64,000 nt of DNA from Bolinopsis microptera (taxonomy: Eukaryota; Ctenophora; Tentaculata; Lobata; Bolinopsidae). The position numbers and the translations under genes were made by a program. Positions 26,101 through 37,738 of the stretch are shown one piece after another. How positions within the stretch are numbered: position 1 is the first letter of the stretch; each line of letters starts with the position of its first letter. A model generated the notes under the pieces. That model was given only the letters and a program-made list of their open reading frames with translations, was not told the DNA's origin and made no database searches. The stretch lies in NCBI RefSeq assembly GCF_026151205.1, contig NC_087079.1, positions 15,943,445-16,007,444 on the forward strand. The letters run 5' to 3'.

Positions 26101-26740
26101 GCCTAAGCAGCCAAGAAAAACTCGTGAATTGGAAAAGCCCTCAACCCTGACCACATAGCATCCCAGTTTCCATACTATTTCGGGTGGCCTTAAACCATAA
26201 TGGCAAATCGAATGTGATTATCATCGCTCACTGTAGGAATAACTTTTTAAAGACATTCAAACCAGAGTAGCATGTACGTCGAATAGCTGTCGTGGTTGGT
26301 GCAAAAATCGTTTGCTTGTTAGTTAACCTAGATATTGTAATTGATTTTATTTCCCGAGTAAGATTTGAAAAGCGTTACAAAATAATTTGTGTATTTTTTT
26401 CTGTAATATCAATAAATTGAGCAAAATTATGAGAAAAATTCCATTTATTTCGAAAAATAAAGCCCCAAATGTTCTGAAGCTATCATTTCCCCTGGACCAT
26501 AATGGTGGCCATTTGCGGTCATTTATGCACGCCCCATGGAGAGCTCAAAACAACGGAGTCCGAATAACCATATTAGGGTGGGTCGTATGGTTTTTCTCCT
26601 GGATAAAATTGAACTATTAACAATTTTTGCCCAAAAGTTTTCAGTCTGTACGTTTTTATTGTGTTCCTGGACTATGGACAACACATTCCAGTAGACAAAC
26701 CTTGTGTACGAAGTTGTTCACAGCAAAATCGACTCTGCCC
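23195..26740. mobile_element. Element with ~0.35-kb inverted ends around a decayed TE gene
   Basis: 23195-23560 and 26360-26740 are imperfect reverse complements. Shared pieces include the region around CCATAAGGGTGAAAAATGACCG, CGAAAAATAAA and CATTTATTTCGAAA. A third copy of the outer part lies at 35990-36250 in the palindrome arm. The 2.8-kb middle is unique and holds a broken minus-strand gene. The layout fits a DNA transposon with long terminal inverted repeats, but I found no clear target duplication. A multi-pass long-read artefact could also place a reversed copy here. Confidence 0.55.
23690..24900 (-). pseudogene. Decayed TE-associated gene (SGCDTTS / PIN-like family)
   Basis: Reading the minus strand across frames gives, in order, VIFDGIETYTKDHRQEESKK (near 24640-24690), ADTLIEKEN (near 24445), FSGCDSVCGLFGF (near 24205-24245) and a Cys-rich end YECSCRKYGFNVCRLCDRC (near 23710-23770) followed by a stop. 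From memory this order matches a multicopy invertebrate protein family with FDG..STKD.THRRR, DADTLIV, SGCDTTS..FG and a final CxC...CxxC tail. The Asp spacing recalls PIN/FEN nucleases. Several frameshifts and stops separate the blocks, so it is not functional as written. Its N-terminal half, expected at 24.9-26.3 kb, is not recognisable. Confidence 0.6.
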
Positions 26741-29509
26741 TCACTAAAGAATGTATTCCGAATGAAATCGCAAATTTGTAAAGAATTACTACGTTAAAAC
26801 ACGACATCTTGTCCGGACAGCGACTATTGTTCCGACTCAGTTATCAAAAAAAGACAATTAAATGTCCGAATTGTGATATAAATTCAATACGACACCTTTC
26901 CAATTAAGAGACATGAATCAGACTGTTACTAAGCTACTTTGTATACGAACAATTTTCAATTGAATATGAACTGAGCTGAACTCACATAGATTATTTCAAT
27001 TGGATGTCGATATATTGGAACGAATGTTATAATATAAATCAGTTCAGGACATGGTCAATCGACCTTGCTTGCGTCCGAGGGGTAATACTGAGATTGGTTG
27101 CGTTTTTGATTGCGATAACTGATTCCATTACCGGCTCTCTATATGCACTGTAGGCTGTGATGTGATCGACAGCCTGTTACAGCTTGTTAGTGTAACGGCG
27201 AGCACGATCCTGTCCTCAAATATCAATCACGTATCGATGGATCGGGATCTCATGATCAAGATCAGTATTATGACAGTGGGAGCCACTGGTATACTTGGTC
27301 CGAAAACTGATCCGGCCCACAACGAGGGTCAGATCACCAATCACTAATAAGTGACGTTAATTAGTGATGTGAATTCACTGATTCATGTGAATGAATATAA
27401 TGACACATAAAAGGGCTAGATCTGGGTAGGAGTTCACATAGTAAATTCTGTAAATCTAGCTGTACAATAAGAAGTAAACAGATCTGACGCTCGACTCGTA
27501 GGACCACAATAAGGCACGGTAGCTCTGCTTAGAAGGGGGTTCTCGTATCAAGGGAGTGAGACGTACTTGCCAAAGGCAGGAAGGGAGTGAAGCCGATCAA
27601 GTGTTCTAGTATATAACTGGATGATAGAAGGTCGCCTTCTATCACAGACCATGCCCTACCTTCTTCCAAGTTTCCTAATTGGTTTCAAGGATCACGGATG
27701 TCAACAAGTCTGAGATTCAGAACAGAAAAACTACACCTTGAAGCAATATCCCCTGAATACAAGCGACCACTCCTCTGCTGCGGTGCCAGAAGAACAAAAC
27801 TCTAAATGATCCCTTCCACTGTTACTCGCTCTCACAGACAAAACACTCTATTCCCATTGATGTAAACCCGATTCGCTACCACCACTGAGACACGAACTCC
27901 CTAACAAACGCACAAGAGGGAAGGCTGCAGAACAACCCCTGTCCGGCGACTCAGACACCGAAATCATAATGCCTTGTGATGCTACACATGAAGTAAACCA
28001 ACGCACCTAGTCGAAGACTGACTCTTGAATTCCGTTCTTCCATCCAGCTGCATCATCTACAGAAGAGACAACAATTTATCCTCTTTGATGGGAAGACTGA
28101 CAGTAGATGAAGAAGATATTTGCCCCAAAAGTTACACCATACATACCAGAGGATGAATTTGTGTTTCTGAATCAATTCGCCCAGTATTATTCAGGATCCA
28201 GAGCTCCCTCTGTGAGTAGTTTTTTATAAAGAGTGTTTCAAAGAAGTTTCAAACCCGCTGGAATCGCCCAAATCCCTCTGTTGCAAGAATATTTTCGTGC
28301 TATTAAGAACAAGCAGTTGTTACAGAGTTATTCATTGGATTCGGCTTGCTGTTTGAAAAAGAATCCATCCAAAAAAGAGGAATTCCCACAGTAATCCCTG
28401 TACAACCATCTTCTACACGGCATACCCAACAAAGATTGAGTAATTGTTCGGCGTTGCGAATCCTTTAGTAATTATATTGAGTAATTTGTGTATTCTGAAG
28501 TATTATATCATGAAATCGATTTAACGATTTAAAACATGTTATAACCAACCAATACATTGCTCAATTTGAGAAACATGTTCACATTCTTAATTTTATAGCT
28601 TCCTTCTATGTACAGAGTTGTCATATGAAACTCTACCCCAGATCTAGCCCATTTCCGCTCAATTATATTCAATCCATGGATCAAATCACAAATTATTACG
28701 AGACAAGCGTCAAGCTTGCATGTAACTTACTAGGAATGACGTATATGGTAGTCCATACACTTCTGACCCAAGTCTGGCAAGCCGTTGTGAGCAACGTCAC
28801 GAGATGTACCCGAGAGCTTGTGAAATACGAATGTGAAACCGTAAATTACAATTGTGATCCGAAAGTCGGACAGATGACGCCAAAAATTAACTTCTGTCGA
28901 AACCGAGCTAATTCGCCTGGATTTCGGGGATAGATCACTTAGCTACTAATGCATGGTCAAGAAAAAACCATTATCCGTTAATACAGTGTACGAGATTACC
29001 ATATAACAGTTACTATAACTGAAAAAAAATACGACATCGAACGTATTTCTACAATGCTCACGGGTAATGTGGGGGGGGGCTGCTAGGTGATCGAAGAAGT
29101 TAAAATAAGGAACAAAAACCAGATGTTACTGCAAAAGGTGAGGTTTAAACTTATAGCTGTAATTAACTGGTAATAGTAATACAGGAATCACAATATCTCT
29201 TACTGTTTTGACATGTCCGTGTCCTTATTTAGTTAAATCCTCCATAATCTGGTTTGGTACAATGGTCCCTTATCATAATGAGATTAACCATTTTCAAAAG
29301 TTGCTCAATCGTTATGTGCGAGTTGAATAAAATCAATTTTCAATGAATCACTTTCGATTATCCAGTTTTATCCATTAAGTACGACATGTAAGTTGACAAT
29401 TAAATACTCCGACTTATAGCTCGATAAGTCGAGACCTTCCCAGACGTTATTCTTCTCGCATTCAGAAGCTCAAACCAACCACCCCCCACGATGTTCGGGA
29501 GCAGTATTA

Positions 29510-30130
29510 ATAGCCCGAGCCCTGTCCGCGACGAACTGTCCACGAAACTGTCCACTCACAACTGTCCACTGAACACCTGTCTACACTTCATGTATAACTG
29601 CAAATAACATATCCCCTGCATCAAGCAACGGAGTTTGAGAAAAGTTATGATTTGTTACCAGATCATATACCGCAAATGTTATGAAAATTTGTGCGGTATG
29701 TATGGTATCTAGATGCAATTAGTTAACGACTAGCTATAATCAAACTATTGATTACGATTCAAATGTGGTCCGTGGAAATAAAATGATTACAATAATATGA
29801 TTATACGTAGTCTAATTCCTTGACATGGTACTCCTTCTGTACTAATGGACGAAATTAATTGAGACCCACGCCTCCTTCGAGAATGCTCGAGACTTCCTAT
29901 TCCAGAAAAACCTCCAAAAGAGCACCAAGTCCTGTCTCCTGGTGTAACGCATCTATTCCCGGTTCCTGCTCGTAAGGTTGCTTAATCGTTTCATAAGCCT
30001 TGACACCACCGGCTGATGAAAAACCGTGCGATATGTGAACCTGCTTGATTCATGATACAGTTATTATGTCAGTAATAAGATCTGGTATACAGTTTGTTCG
30101 TGGACAGTTGTCCGCGACAAGGGGTCGGCT
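29510..30130. mobile_element. ~0.6-kb MITE-like unit in palindrome arm 1
   Basis: The left end reads AGCCCGAGCCCTGTCCGCG then GAACTGTCCACGAA; the right end is its approximate inverse, GTTCGTGGACAGTTGTCCGCG then GGGGTCGGCT. The two ends face each other as terminal inverted repeats of 35-50 bp. No coding sequence. The mirror copy lies at about 32655-33305. Confidence 0.6.
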
Positions 30131-30889
30131 ATCTAGATACTGCACATGTTTCATACTTAATTAATTTCACTTCAAAGTTCCAAAAGAAGTTGTCTTGCTA
30201 TTTTCCGATTATTTGCAGCAAAATAAAAACAAATATAACAGCAGGTCTCAATTTTACCGTTTGATTTACTTTCCTATACAGCAGCAACTTAACAAGGATC
30301 TGAGAATAATCCGTAGAAACGTCTTCCGCCCCAGGTAATAAGTACATAAATTTCGACTCCGGCGAGACGTACAAATAGTTTTTACCTAAAACTCACAACC
30401 TGAATTCTGTAGACTTTTAAAACTAGCTCTACCCCCTTAATGTGATGATGCTGAACCATTTATTATCCCAAGATTAGCCCTTAGCTCCCCATAAGAACTG
30501 ATATATCTTGTAATAATACATAAATTTTGCTCGCGAGAGGTAAAAATAGGTTGGACCTAAATACCCAACAACCTGAAGTCTGTAGACCTTTAAAACTATC
30601 TCTAACCCGACTAAAATTGATGATTCTGATCATTTTCAATACCCAAATTGATATCCTATCCTCAATCAAAGTGGAGAAATGTGGGTTAGAAATCACGAAA
30701 GCGTCAAAAGGCGTGGTCAATTTGGAGCAAACTGCCCCATAATTCAAAAAGCTACAAAGCCAAATTTTCTCGGGCGGAAGTACGGTGTACTACCGGAATG
30801 ATTCTCCGAACATAGTCTAGTGCCTATGCAGTAAGAAAAATTATAGTTAAATGTGACCTGCTGTGACTATTTTAACTGCAACTAATTGG

Positions 30890-31935
30890 AAAATACTAGT
30901 CGTGGCTCGATTAGTAGCCACGTTTGTGGCTACTACCTGATTAGCATCCGGTTAGTAGCCGTCTAGTGACCACTGTTTCAAGTTGCCGGCAAGTATCCTT
31001 CAAGGAAGCCGTTTTGGACCCTCGAGAAGTATGGTTCTCGCATTAGAGACAAGCTAATAGCCGGCTAGTACCGCCTAGAAGCCACTTTTATGGTCAACTA
31101 GCCAGCGGCTAACCTGTTAGAAATCGTGCTCGGTGACCATACTTATTAATGCCGGTTGGTAGCTGGTTTCATGTAAAAAATCTTTTAAGTGCCCGTACAG
31201 TGCCAAATAGACATGATAGAGGCCGTATAGAGGCGTATAAATAGTGGACCGCATAGTATAGGGCCAAACCTAAATCGCCCATTTTCCCATAAGGGAGCAT
31301 ATCTACTTAACTTGGGTTACTTGGGTTCTTCCATTAGAACCACTATCGTCAACAGAACGCGGCGACCACCCTTGGCCGCGAAGTTGCATGTCTTTTTTCT
31401 GTCGTCTGCGCAGTACCATCAATAACTAATTCAATTCCCGTTCTCTGGCAACAACATCGGCGACACGGTGGTCAGCCATCTGATGACCCGATATAGGATC
31501 TATGAAGCAACCCAAGAACCAATTTAAGAAGATATGCTCCCATATGGGGAAATGGCTATTAGGTTTGCCCAATACATGCGCCCACTATAATACGTGCCTC
31601 TATACGGTACTCTATAGTCAATCTGGCCACAGTACGGCACTTAAAAGATATTTTACAATGAAACCAGCTACCACCGCACTTAATAAGTGGTCACTAAGCC
31701 GATTACTCACAGGCTACTAGCCGCTAGTAACCATAACGTGATACAAGGTCGGTCACTAGCCGGCTAATACTTGTCTCTAAGCAGACCTACTATTCTCGAG
31801 GTCCCAAACCGTCATTCTAGCAGCACTAGCCGGCACTTGAAAAGTTCACTAGACGCTACTAACCGGCAGCAAATCGGCTAGTAGCCAACAAAGGTGGCTA
31901 CTAATCGGCCACTACACTATTTCCATTAGTTGCAG
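30890..31935. repeat. GGCTAGTAGCC-rich core of the palindrome
   Basis: Both sides of the axis are packed with short variants of TAGTAGCC, GGCTACTA and ACTAGCCGGC in both orientations. Such clustered motifs resemble the subterminal repeats of DNA transposons. The axis itself is a ~95-base unpaired stretch at about 31370-31465. Confidence 0.55.
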
Positions 31936-32654
31936 TCAATAGTCTACAGCAGGTGTCACAATTTACCTTAATTCTTTCTTACAGCAGCCAACTAGACAAG
32001 TTCTGATAAATTCCGGTGACCCTCTTTCCGCCCCGAGGAAACAAATATTTGGCTTTGGTAAGACTTTCTGAATATGGGCAGTCTTGCTCAAATTGACCAC
32101 GCCCTTTGTGACGCATTCGTGATTTCTAACCCACATATCTCCACTTTGTTATTGGAGAAAGGATATCAAACCTAGGTATGAAAATGACAAATCATCACCA
32201 TGATTGGGTGAAGCATAGTTTTAAAGTCACAGACTTCAGGTTTTTCGAGTAATTAGGTCCAAAACCTATTTTTAACGCTCTCGCGACCAAACTCTGTACT
32301 ATTTATTACAAGATAATCTCAGCTTCTGTGGTAGCCTAAGGCTCATCTTTGGCAAAAAATTGTCCAAGCAACATCACATTAGAGTGGGGTAAGCAAAGTT
32401 TTAAAGTTACAGAGCTTCAGTTGTTTGATATTCTTAGTCAAAACCTGTTGTACGCTCTCGCGAGTCGAAATATATGTACTTATAACCTCGGGCGGAAGAC
32501 GATTACTACCGGAAATAATCACAGATCCTTGTAAGTTGCCTGCTGTAAGAAGAATCAAAGTTAAATTGCGACTGCTGTACTATTTGGCTGCAACTAATCG
32601 GAAAAAGCAAGACTCAACTTGTGCGAACATTGAAATTAATTAAGTATAAACAAT

Positions 32655-33305
32655 GTGGCAGTATCATATTAAGCCCGACCCTGTCCGCGGACAACTGTCC
32701 ACGAAACAACATTATACAATCATATATACGCTAATAACAGTATCCCCTTGAATCCAGCAGGGTTCACATCATCTCACGCGAATTCAAAAAAGTCGGTGGG
32801 TTCAAGCTTGTTGAAACGATTAATCAACCTACGAGCAGGGAACCAGGACATAGATGCGTTACACCCACACAACATGGAGCTCTTTAGAGGTTTTTCTGGA
32901 TAGGAAGTCTCGAGCTTCACTAAGGAGGCCGTGTGTCCATTAAACTTTCGTCATTAGACAGAAATAACCATGTCAGGAATTATACTGACCTACAATCAAT
33001 ATTATTCGTAACTCATTTATAACCAAGGGACCACATTTGAATCTAATCAAGTATTGATTATGCATCGAACTAATTGCCATCCAAGATACCATTCATACCA
33101 TCATTTCATAACCTTAGGCGGTCATATTTATCTGGAAACCAATCACTATTCCCAGAAACAACACCTTTGCTTGTTCAGGGTATAACTGTTATTATGCATT
33201 TTATAACATGATCGGTAACAGGTGTTCGTGGACAGTTGTTCGTGGACATTGGTCCGTGGACCGTAGTCCGCGACAGGGTCGGGCAATCTAGATACTGCCG
33301 ACATG
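32655..33305. mobile_element. ~0.65-kb MITE-like unit in palindrome arm 2
   Basis: Mirror copy of the 29510 unit, with better preserved ends: GGCAGTATCATATTAAGCCC, then GACCCTGTCCGCGG, at the left, and the inverse GACAGGGTCGGGCAATCTAG, then ATACTGCC, at the right. Inside the right end CGTGGACAGTTG-like phrases are repeated. Non-coding. Confidence 0.6.
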
Positions 33306-36284
33306 TGGGTGGACTGGTTTTTAGCATCTAATGCGAGAAACGTTCCTGGGATTTTGATATTCCCCTTCGACTTATCGAGCTAAAGCCGAGTATTTACTTG
33401 TCAAACTTACATGTCGTACTTACTGGTAAAACTGGAAAATGAAATTATCATCATGGAAAATTGATTTATTCAACTCGCACCAACGTATTGAGCAACTTTT
33501 TTTGACATGGGTTAGAATCACTATTGATAAGGGACCAATGAACCAAACCAGATAGAATTATTTAAACTAACTAAGGAAACGGCATTTCAAAAAGTAAAAA
33601 GCTATTTTTTATTCCAGTATTACTATTACCGAAGTAATAACAGCTATAAGTAACTCAACCTTGCACGTAACAGCTCGATTTTTGTTCCCGTATTTAACTT
33701 CTTCGTCTCCAGCAACCCCCCCCCCCATTCCCGGGAGCTTGTGAAATACGAATAGGATTCCGTATATTTTTTCATAAAGTAACCTTATATGGTAATAGTC
33801 ACTGTATTAGCAGGATTAATTCTTTTCTTTCATGCATAATTTAGTAGCTAATGATCCTATCCGACAGCCGAATTAGCGGTTTTCGACAGAAGTAATTTTT
33901 TGGCGACATCTGTCCGGACTTCGGATCACAATTGTAATTTCGGTCACATTCGTATTTCCACAAGTCTCACGGTAATCTCGTGACGTTGCACCCACGCTGC
34001 CAGACCTTGGGTTTCAGAAGGATAAACTGACTACCATATACGTCATCAAGTATAACCTGCAACTTAACTTTGTCTCGTATCTATATTGAATTGATCAAGG
34101 ATTGAATATATTGAGCTGTAATGGGCCTAGATTGGGGAGATTACAATATGACAACTCTACATAGAAGCATAAATTAAGAGTGAACATGTTTTGAAATTGA
34201 GACAATATTGGTAGGTTATAAAATGTTAATAAAATGTTTAAATCGATTAATCGATATAATACCTTCAATACAACAAATTACTCAATATAATACTAAAGTA
34301 TTTTCGCAACAGCGAAACAATTACTCAATCTTTGTTGGTATGCCGTGTAGAAGAAAGGTTTACAGAGACTGCTGGAAATCCTCTTCTTTTTGGAAGATCT
34401 TTCAACAGCAAGCCGATCCAGATGAAAATCTGTAACAACCTTTGTTCCTTAATAGCAGAAAATAATCTTGAACAGAGGGCTTTGGCGATTCTTCGTAATG
34501 AACCTCTTTGAAACCTCTTTAAAAACCTCTCCGAGGGAGCTCTGGATCCGAAAAATACTGGCGAAATGATTCCAGAACACCCACATATCCTCGGTGATAT
34601 GTTATGGTGTACTTTGGGGAAATATCTACTCTCATCTCATGTCATTCTTCCCATACAAAAGAGATAAATTGTTTCGTCTCTTCTTGTAGATGTGCAGCTG
34701 GGAGGAAGAAGAATTCAAGAGAAGTCTTCGACTAGATAGCGTCTGGTTACTTCTGATGAAGGCACAGGAAGGACATCAGATATCAGTTCTGATACGCCGA
34801 ACAGGATGTTGTTCTGCAGCCTTCCTCATGACGTTGTAAGGAGTTCGATTCCTCAGTGGGGTAGCCGAATCTGGTTTACGTCCCAATGGAAATAGTTGGT
34901 GGTCTGTGAGAGCGTGAGGTAACAGTGGGCAGACATTAAGAGTTTGTTCTCCTGGCAACGACCAGCAGAGAAGAAGACGCTGTCATCAATTTCTTCCTGG
35001 TGTATGATATATCTGTCAGAATCAAGCACTTGTATGACATCCTGATGATCCTCTGAAACATTTAGACCTTAGAAAGGAGGCATGACTGTTGATAGAAGCG
35101 ACCTTCTATCTTACCAGTATAAATACCTAAAACACTTGATCGCTCCACTCCCCTTACATGCCTTTGGCAAGTACTCTCACATCCCTTAACGAAACCCCCC
35201 TTAAGCAAGAGCTCCCCGTCCCTATTTGTCTTCGATGTCGAGCAGTCAATCATTTTACTTCTTAATGTACAGCTATGATTTAACATGAATTTACATGTGA
35301 ACTCTACCCCAATCTAGCCCCATTTATGTGTCACTTAAAGATTCAATCCATGAATCAGGAATCACATCACTAATTATAAAGTCCCTAATTATTGAGGTTG
35401 ATCTGACCCCTCTTGGGGGCCGTATCATTTTCGAACCAAGGTCTCCCATGGCTCCACTGTCCTAATCCTGATTTGATCCATTGAGATCCGATCCATCGAT
35501 ACGTGTTGACAATTTTGAGGACATGGGAAGAAAAGGAGATCGTGCTAGCCGTACACTAACAAGCGTAACAGGGCTGTCGATCACATCACAGCCTACAGTT
35601 GCAAATAAAGAGAGCGGTATGGGGAAACAAGTTATCGCAATCCAAAACCGCAACCAACTCATTTTTTACCCTCGACGCAAGCAATGCTCGAAGGACCAAA
35701 ACCAGAAACTGATTTATATAATAACATTCGTCCAATATATCGACTCAAATGAAAATAAACTATTGTCGATTCACTCAGATCATATATCAAATTGGAAATT
35801 GTTACGTAAACAAAGTAGACTAGTAACATTTCAGAACATGTCCTCTAATTGGAAAGTTGTCGTATGAAATTTTAACACAATTCGTGACAAAGTCTTTTTC
35901 AGATAACTTAGTCGGACAATAGTCGCTGTCGACCGATGTCTTGTTACCGTAACTAATTCTTTCCAAATATGCGATTTCATTGGAATACATTTTTAGTTAG
36001 GGCAAGAGTTATTTTTCTGTGACAAATTCGTAACAAATGTTTGTCTACTTGTAATGTTGTTGTCCAGTAGTCCCCGGAACCACCACAAAAAACCGTCCAG
36101 CTGAAACTTTTGGGCAAAAAATTTTATAGTAATTTTTTCTACCAGAACCCATAACCCACCCCTAATATTGGTTATTCCGCTTCCGAAGGTCTTAGATCTT
36201 CCATAGGGTGCAAAATGACCGCAATTGGCCACATATGCAGCCCTTGAAAGCAACAGCTCTCAAATATAAAACACGGCGGAGCTA

Positions 36285-36330
36285 TTAAGGCCAACGTATG
36301 GGTACTGACTTTTGGCCCACCCTGTAGCTC
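36285..36330. mobile_element. Solo end of a mariner-like element
   Basis: GGGTACTGACTTTTGGCCCACCCTGTAG resembles the right terminal repeat of the 49578-50513 MITE (GGGCAGTTACTTCTGGGCCACCCTGTA). I could not find a partner left end nearby; the sequence to the left belongs to the palindrome arm. Confidence 0.5.
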
Positions 36331-36394
36331 TACTAAATATACTCCATTTATTTTATAAAGATGCCTTTTATAAAGACGATATAAGATGAAGCAT

Positions 36395-36665
36395 TCAAAT
36401 GAAAAAATTAAAGACGGCAAGGCTTCAAAATTGGAAAATTAAAGACGCCACAAAAGGTCTTAAAATAGATCGGATGCACTCTTTTATGCCTCGTTGCAGT
36501 TTCATGTTCTCATGTTTGTCAAATTGGTAAGAGAGTTGTTACCAATGTAATGTAAATGTAGGATTCTTACATTTAGAAAATTAAAGACGGGGTTGCGATG
36601 AATTAAAGATGATAAAGCCTTCAAAATGTTAAAAACTAAAGATGCTGAAGCCTTCACCAAAATTA
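36395..36665. repeat. Degenerate AATTAAAGACG tandem repeat
   Basis: Five or so imperfect copies of AAAATTAAAGACGGCAAGGCTTC with varying spacing. It lies just downstream of the last recognised exon of the helicase gene, in what should be its next intron. Confidence 0.6.
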
Positions 36666-36746
36666 ACCATATTTTCAAAAAACGGAGTGTACACGTGGTA
36701 GAGTTCAGTTGATAAATATCAAAAAATACAACCAAATAAATCTTAC

Positions 36747-37738
36747 CTGAGCTGCCTCGTCAATGAATATATGAGTAAAATGTCCAGGTTCAAGTCCAGG
36801 ATAGTAAGCTAAATCTCCAGACTGTTCTATGGTAGTGACTATCACGGATAGTTCCTTTAGTTGGGGCAGTGGAGGAAGCTCAAACTTCCCTCCGTAGTTA
36901 GTAGTTACTATGTACGTGTATTTAAGGAGCAGTGGTTTGATGGTGGTTTGTTTTCTCTCGTGGTAAAAGTGACGGAGTACTTTGCCTCGTAGGAATTCTG
37001 AGGAAGAGTAGTTCTGTTAAATATCTTTACCGAGCGACGATTATTAAGTCATATTTACTGAATTTATGTCCGAGATTCATGATATATACTCTAATGCGTA
37101 ACATAATAACCTCTTCCAAATATGATCTGTTATATAATATTATGTTTATCACACGTCACGTTTGGTAAAATTTGATTTTGAGTACCAACCTGAACCAAAC
37201 TTCTTATCAAGCCTCTCAATGTAGATGTCAGCAGCACTGTTACTGTGAGTACACACTAGTATCCTAGACATGGTGTTCACTTGAAGTAATATGGACACTG
37301 CTTCAACTAAAGTGCTAGTTTTACCCGTACCAAACGGTCCACATACCAGAGTGGGAATCTTGAGGGAGGGATGTGTTTAAATAAGATGTATCAAGATTAA
37401 GGTATCATCAATGTTTGGAATTTTAATTCGATTTTTAAAAAATGATAGAAGAATGTGCAGAACTGACCTTTACTTTGGCTGGCAGTTCGAAAAAGAAAGG
37501 GTAGAAATGGGTACTTACATGTGATGTGAAGGGATCTAATATATCCTCTATAACTCCTCTTTGGGCCTTGTTAAGATTAGTTTTATCCAACAACATAGCC
37601 AGTTCCTCTGGTTTTGAACTTCGATCGGGACTGTAATCCGGAAACATCAAGTTCAGACTGACGTGGTCTATGGCGTAGTGCATGTACTTGAAATCTTTCC
37701 GTTTTTGGGTAAACCTCACGCTTGCTTTGTCCTTCTTG
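36747..37738 (-). CDS. HELZ-like gene, exons 18-20: helicase motifs Q, I, Ia and II
   Basis: Exon 18 carries [13 protein letters not shown], the Gln-containing motif before Walker A. Exon 19 has [15 protein letters not shown] (Walker A at about 37317-37340), then [13 protein letters not shown] (motif Ia). Exon 20 ends in HIFIDEAAQ (Walker B, DEAA, at 36747-36761), the hallmark of the UPF1-like SF1 group. Exon 19 ends in phase 1 and exon 20 must therefore start at AATTCC after TTCCTCAG, not at the nearer AACAG acceptor, which would break the frame. A clear GTAAGA donor follows DEAAQ. Confidence 0.92.

Larger units (their letters stand above)
26495..36255. repeat. 9.8-kb imperfect inverted repeat centred near 31.4 kb
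   Basis: Sequence from about 26495 to 31370 is matched in reverse complement by 31465 to 36255. Matching pairs include GGCGTGGTCAATTTG (30711) with CAAATTGACCACGCC (32095), GATAGAAGGTCGCCTTCTATC (27635) with the same hairpin near 35090, and GGGAGCATATCT (31294) with its complement near 31535. Pair positions always sum to about 62,700-62,900, so the axis is constant. The arms differ mainly by one-base indels and substitutions. No intact gene was found in either arm. Small frames here have no recognisable domain. Confidence 0.85.

Noticed and set aside
26340-36300. Palindrome as a giant DNA transposon such as a Polinton
   Set aside because: I saw no DNA polymerase, integrase, capsid or ATPase motifs in the arms, and a mirror extending to the axis is not a transposon layout.
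37010-37019. Acceptor AACAG for exon 20 (giving a start at AACTACTC)
   Set aside because: It needs phase 0, but exon 19 ends in phase 1; the acceptor 20 bases on (TTCCTCAG|AATTCC) keeps the frame.
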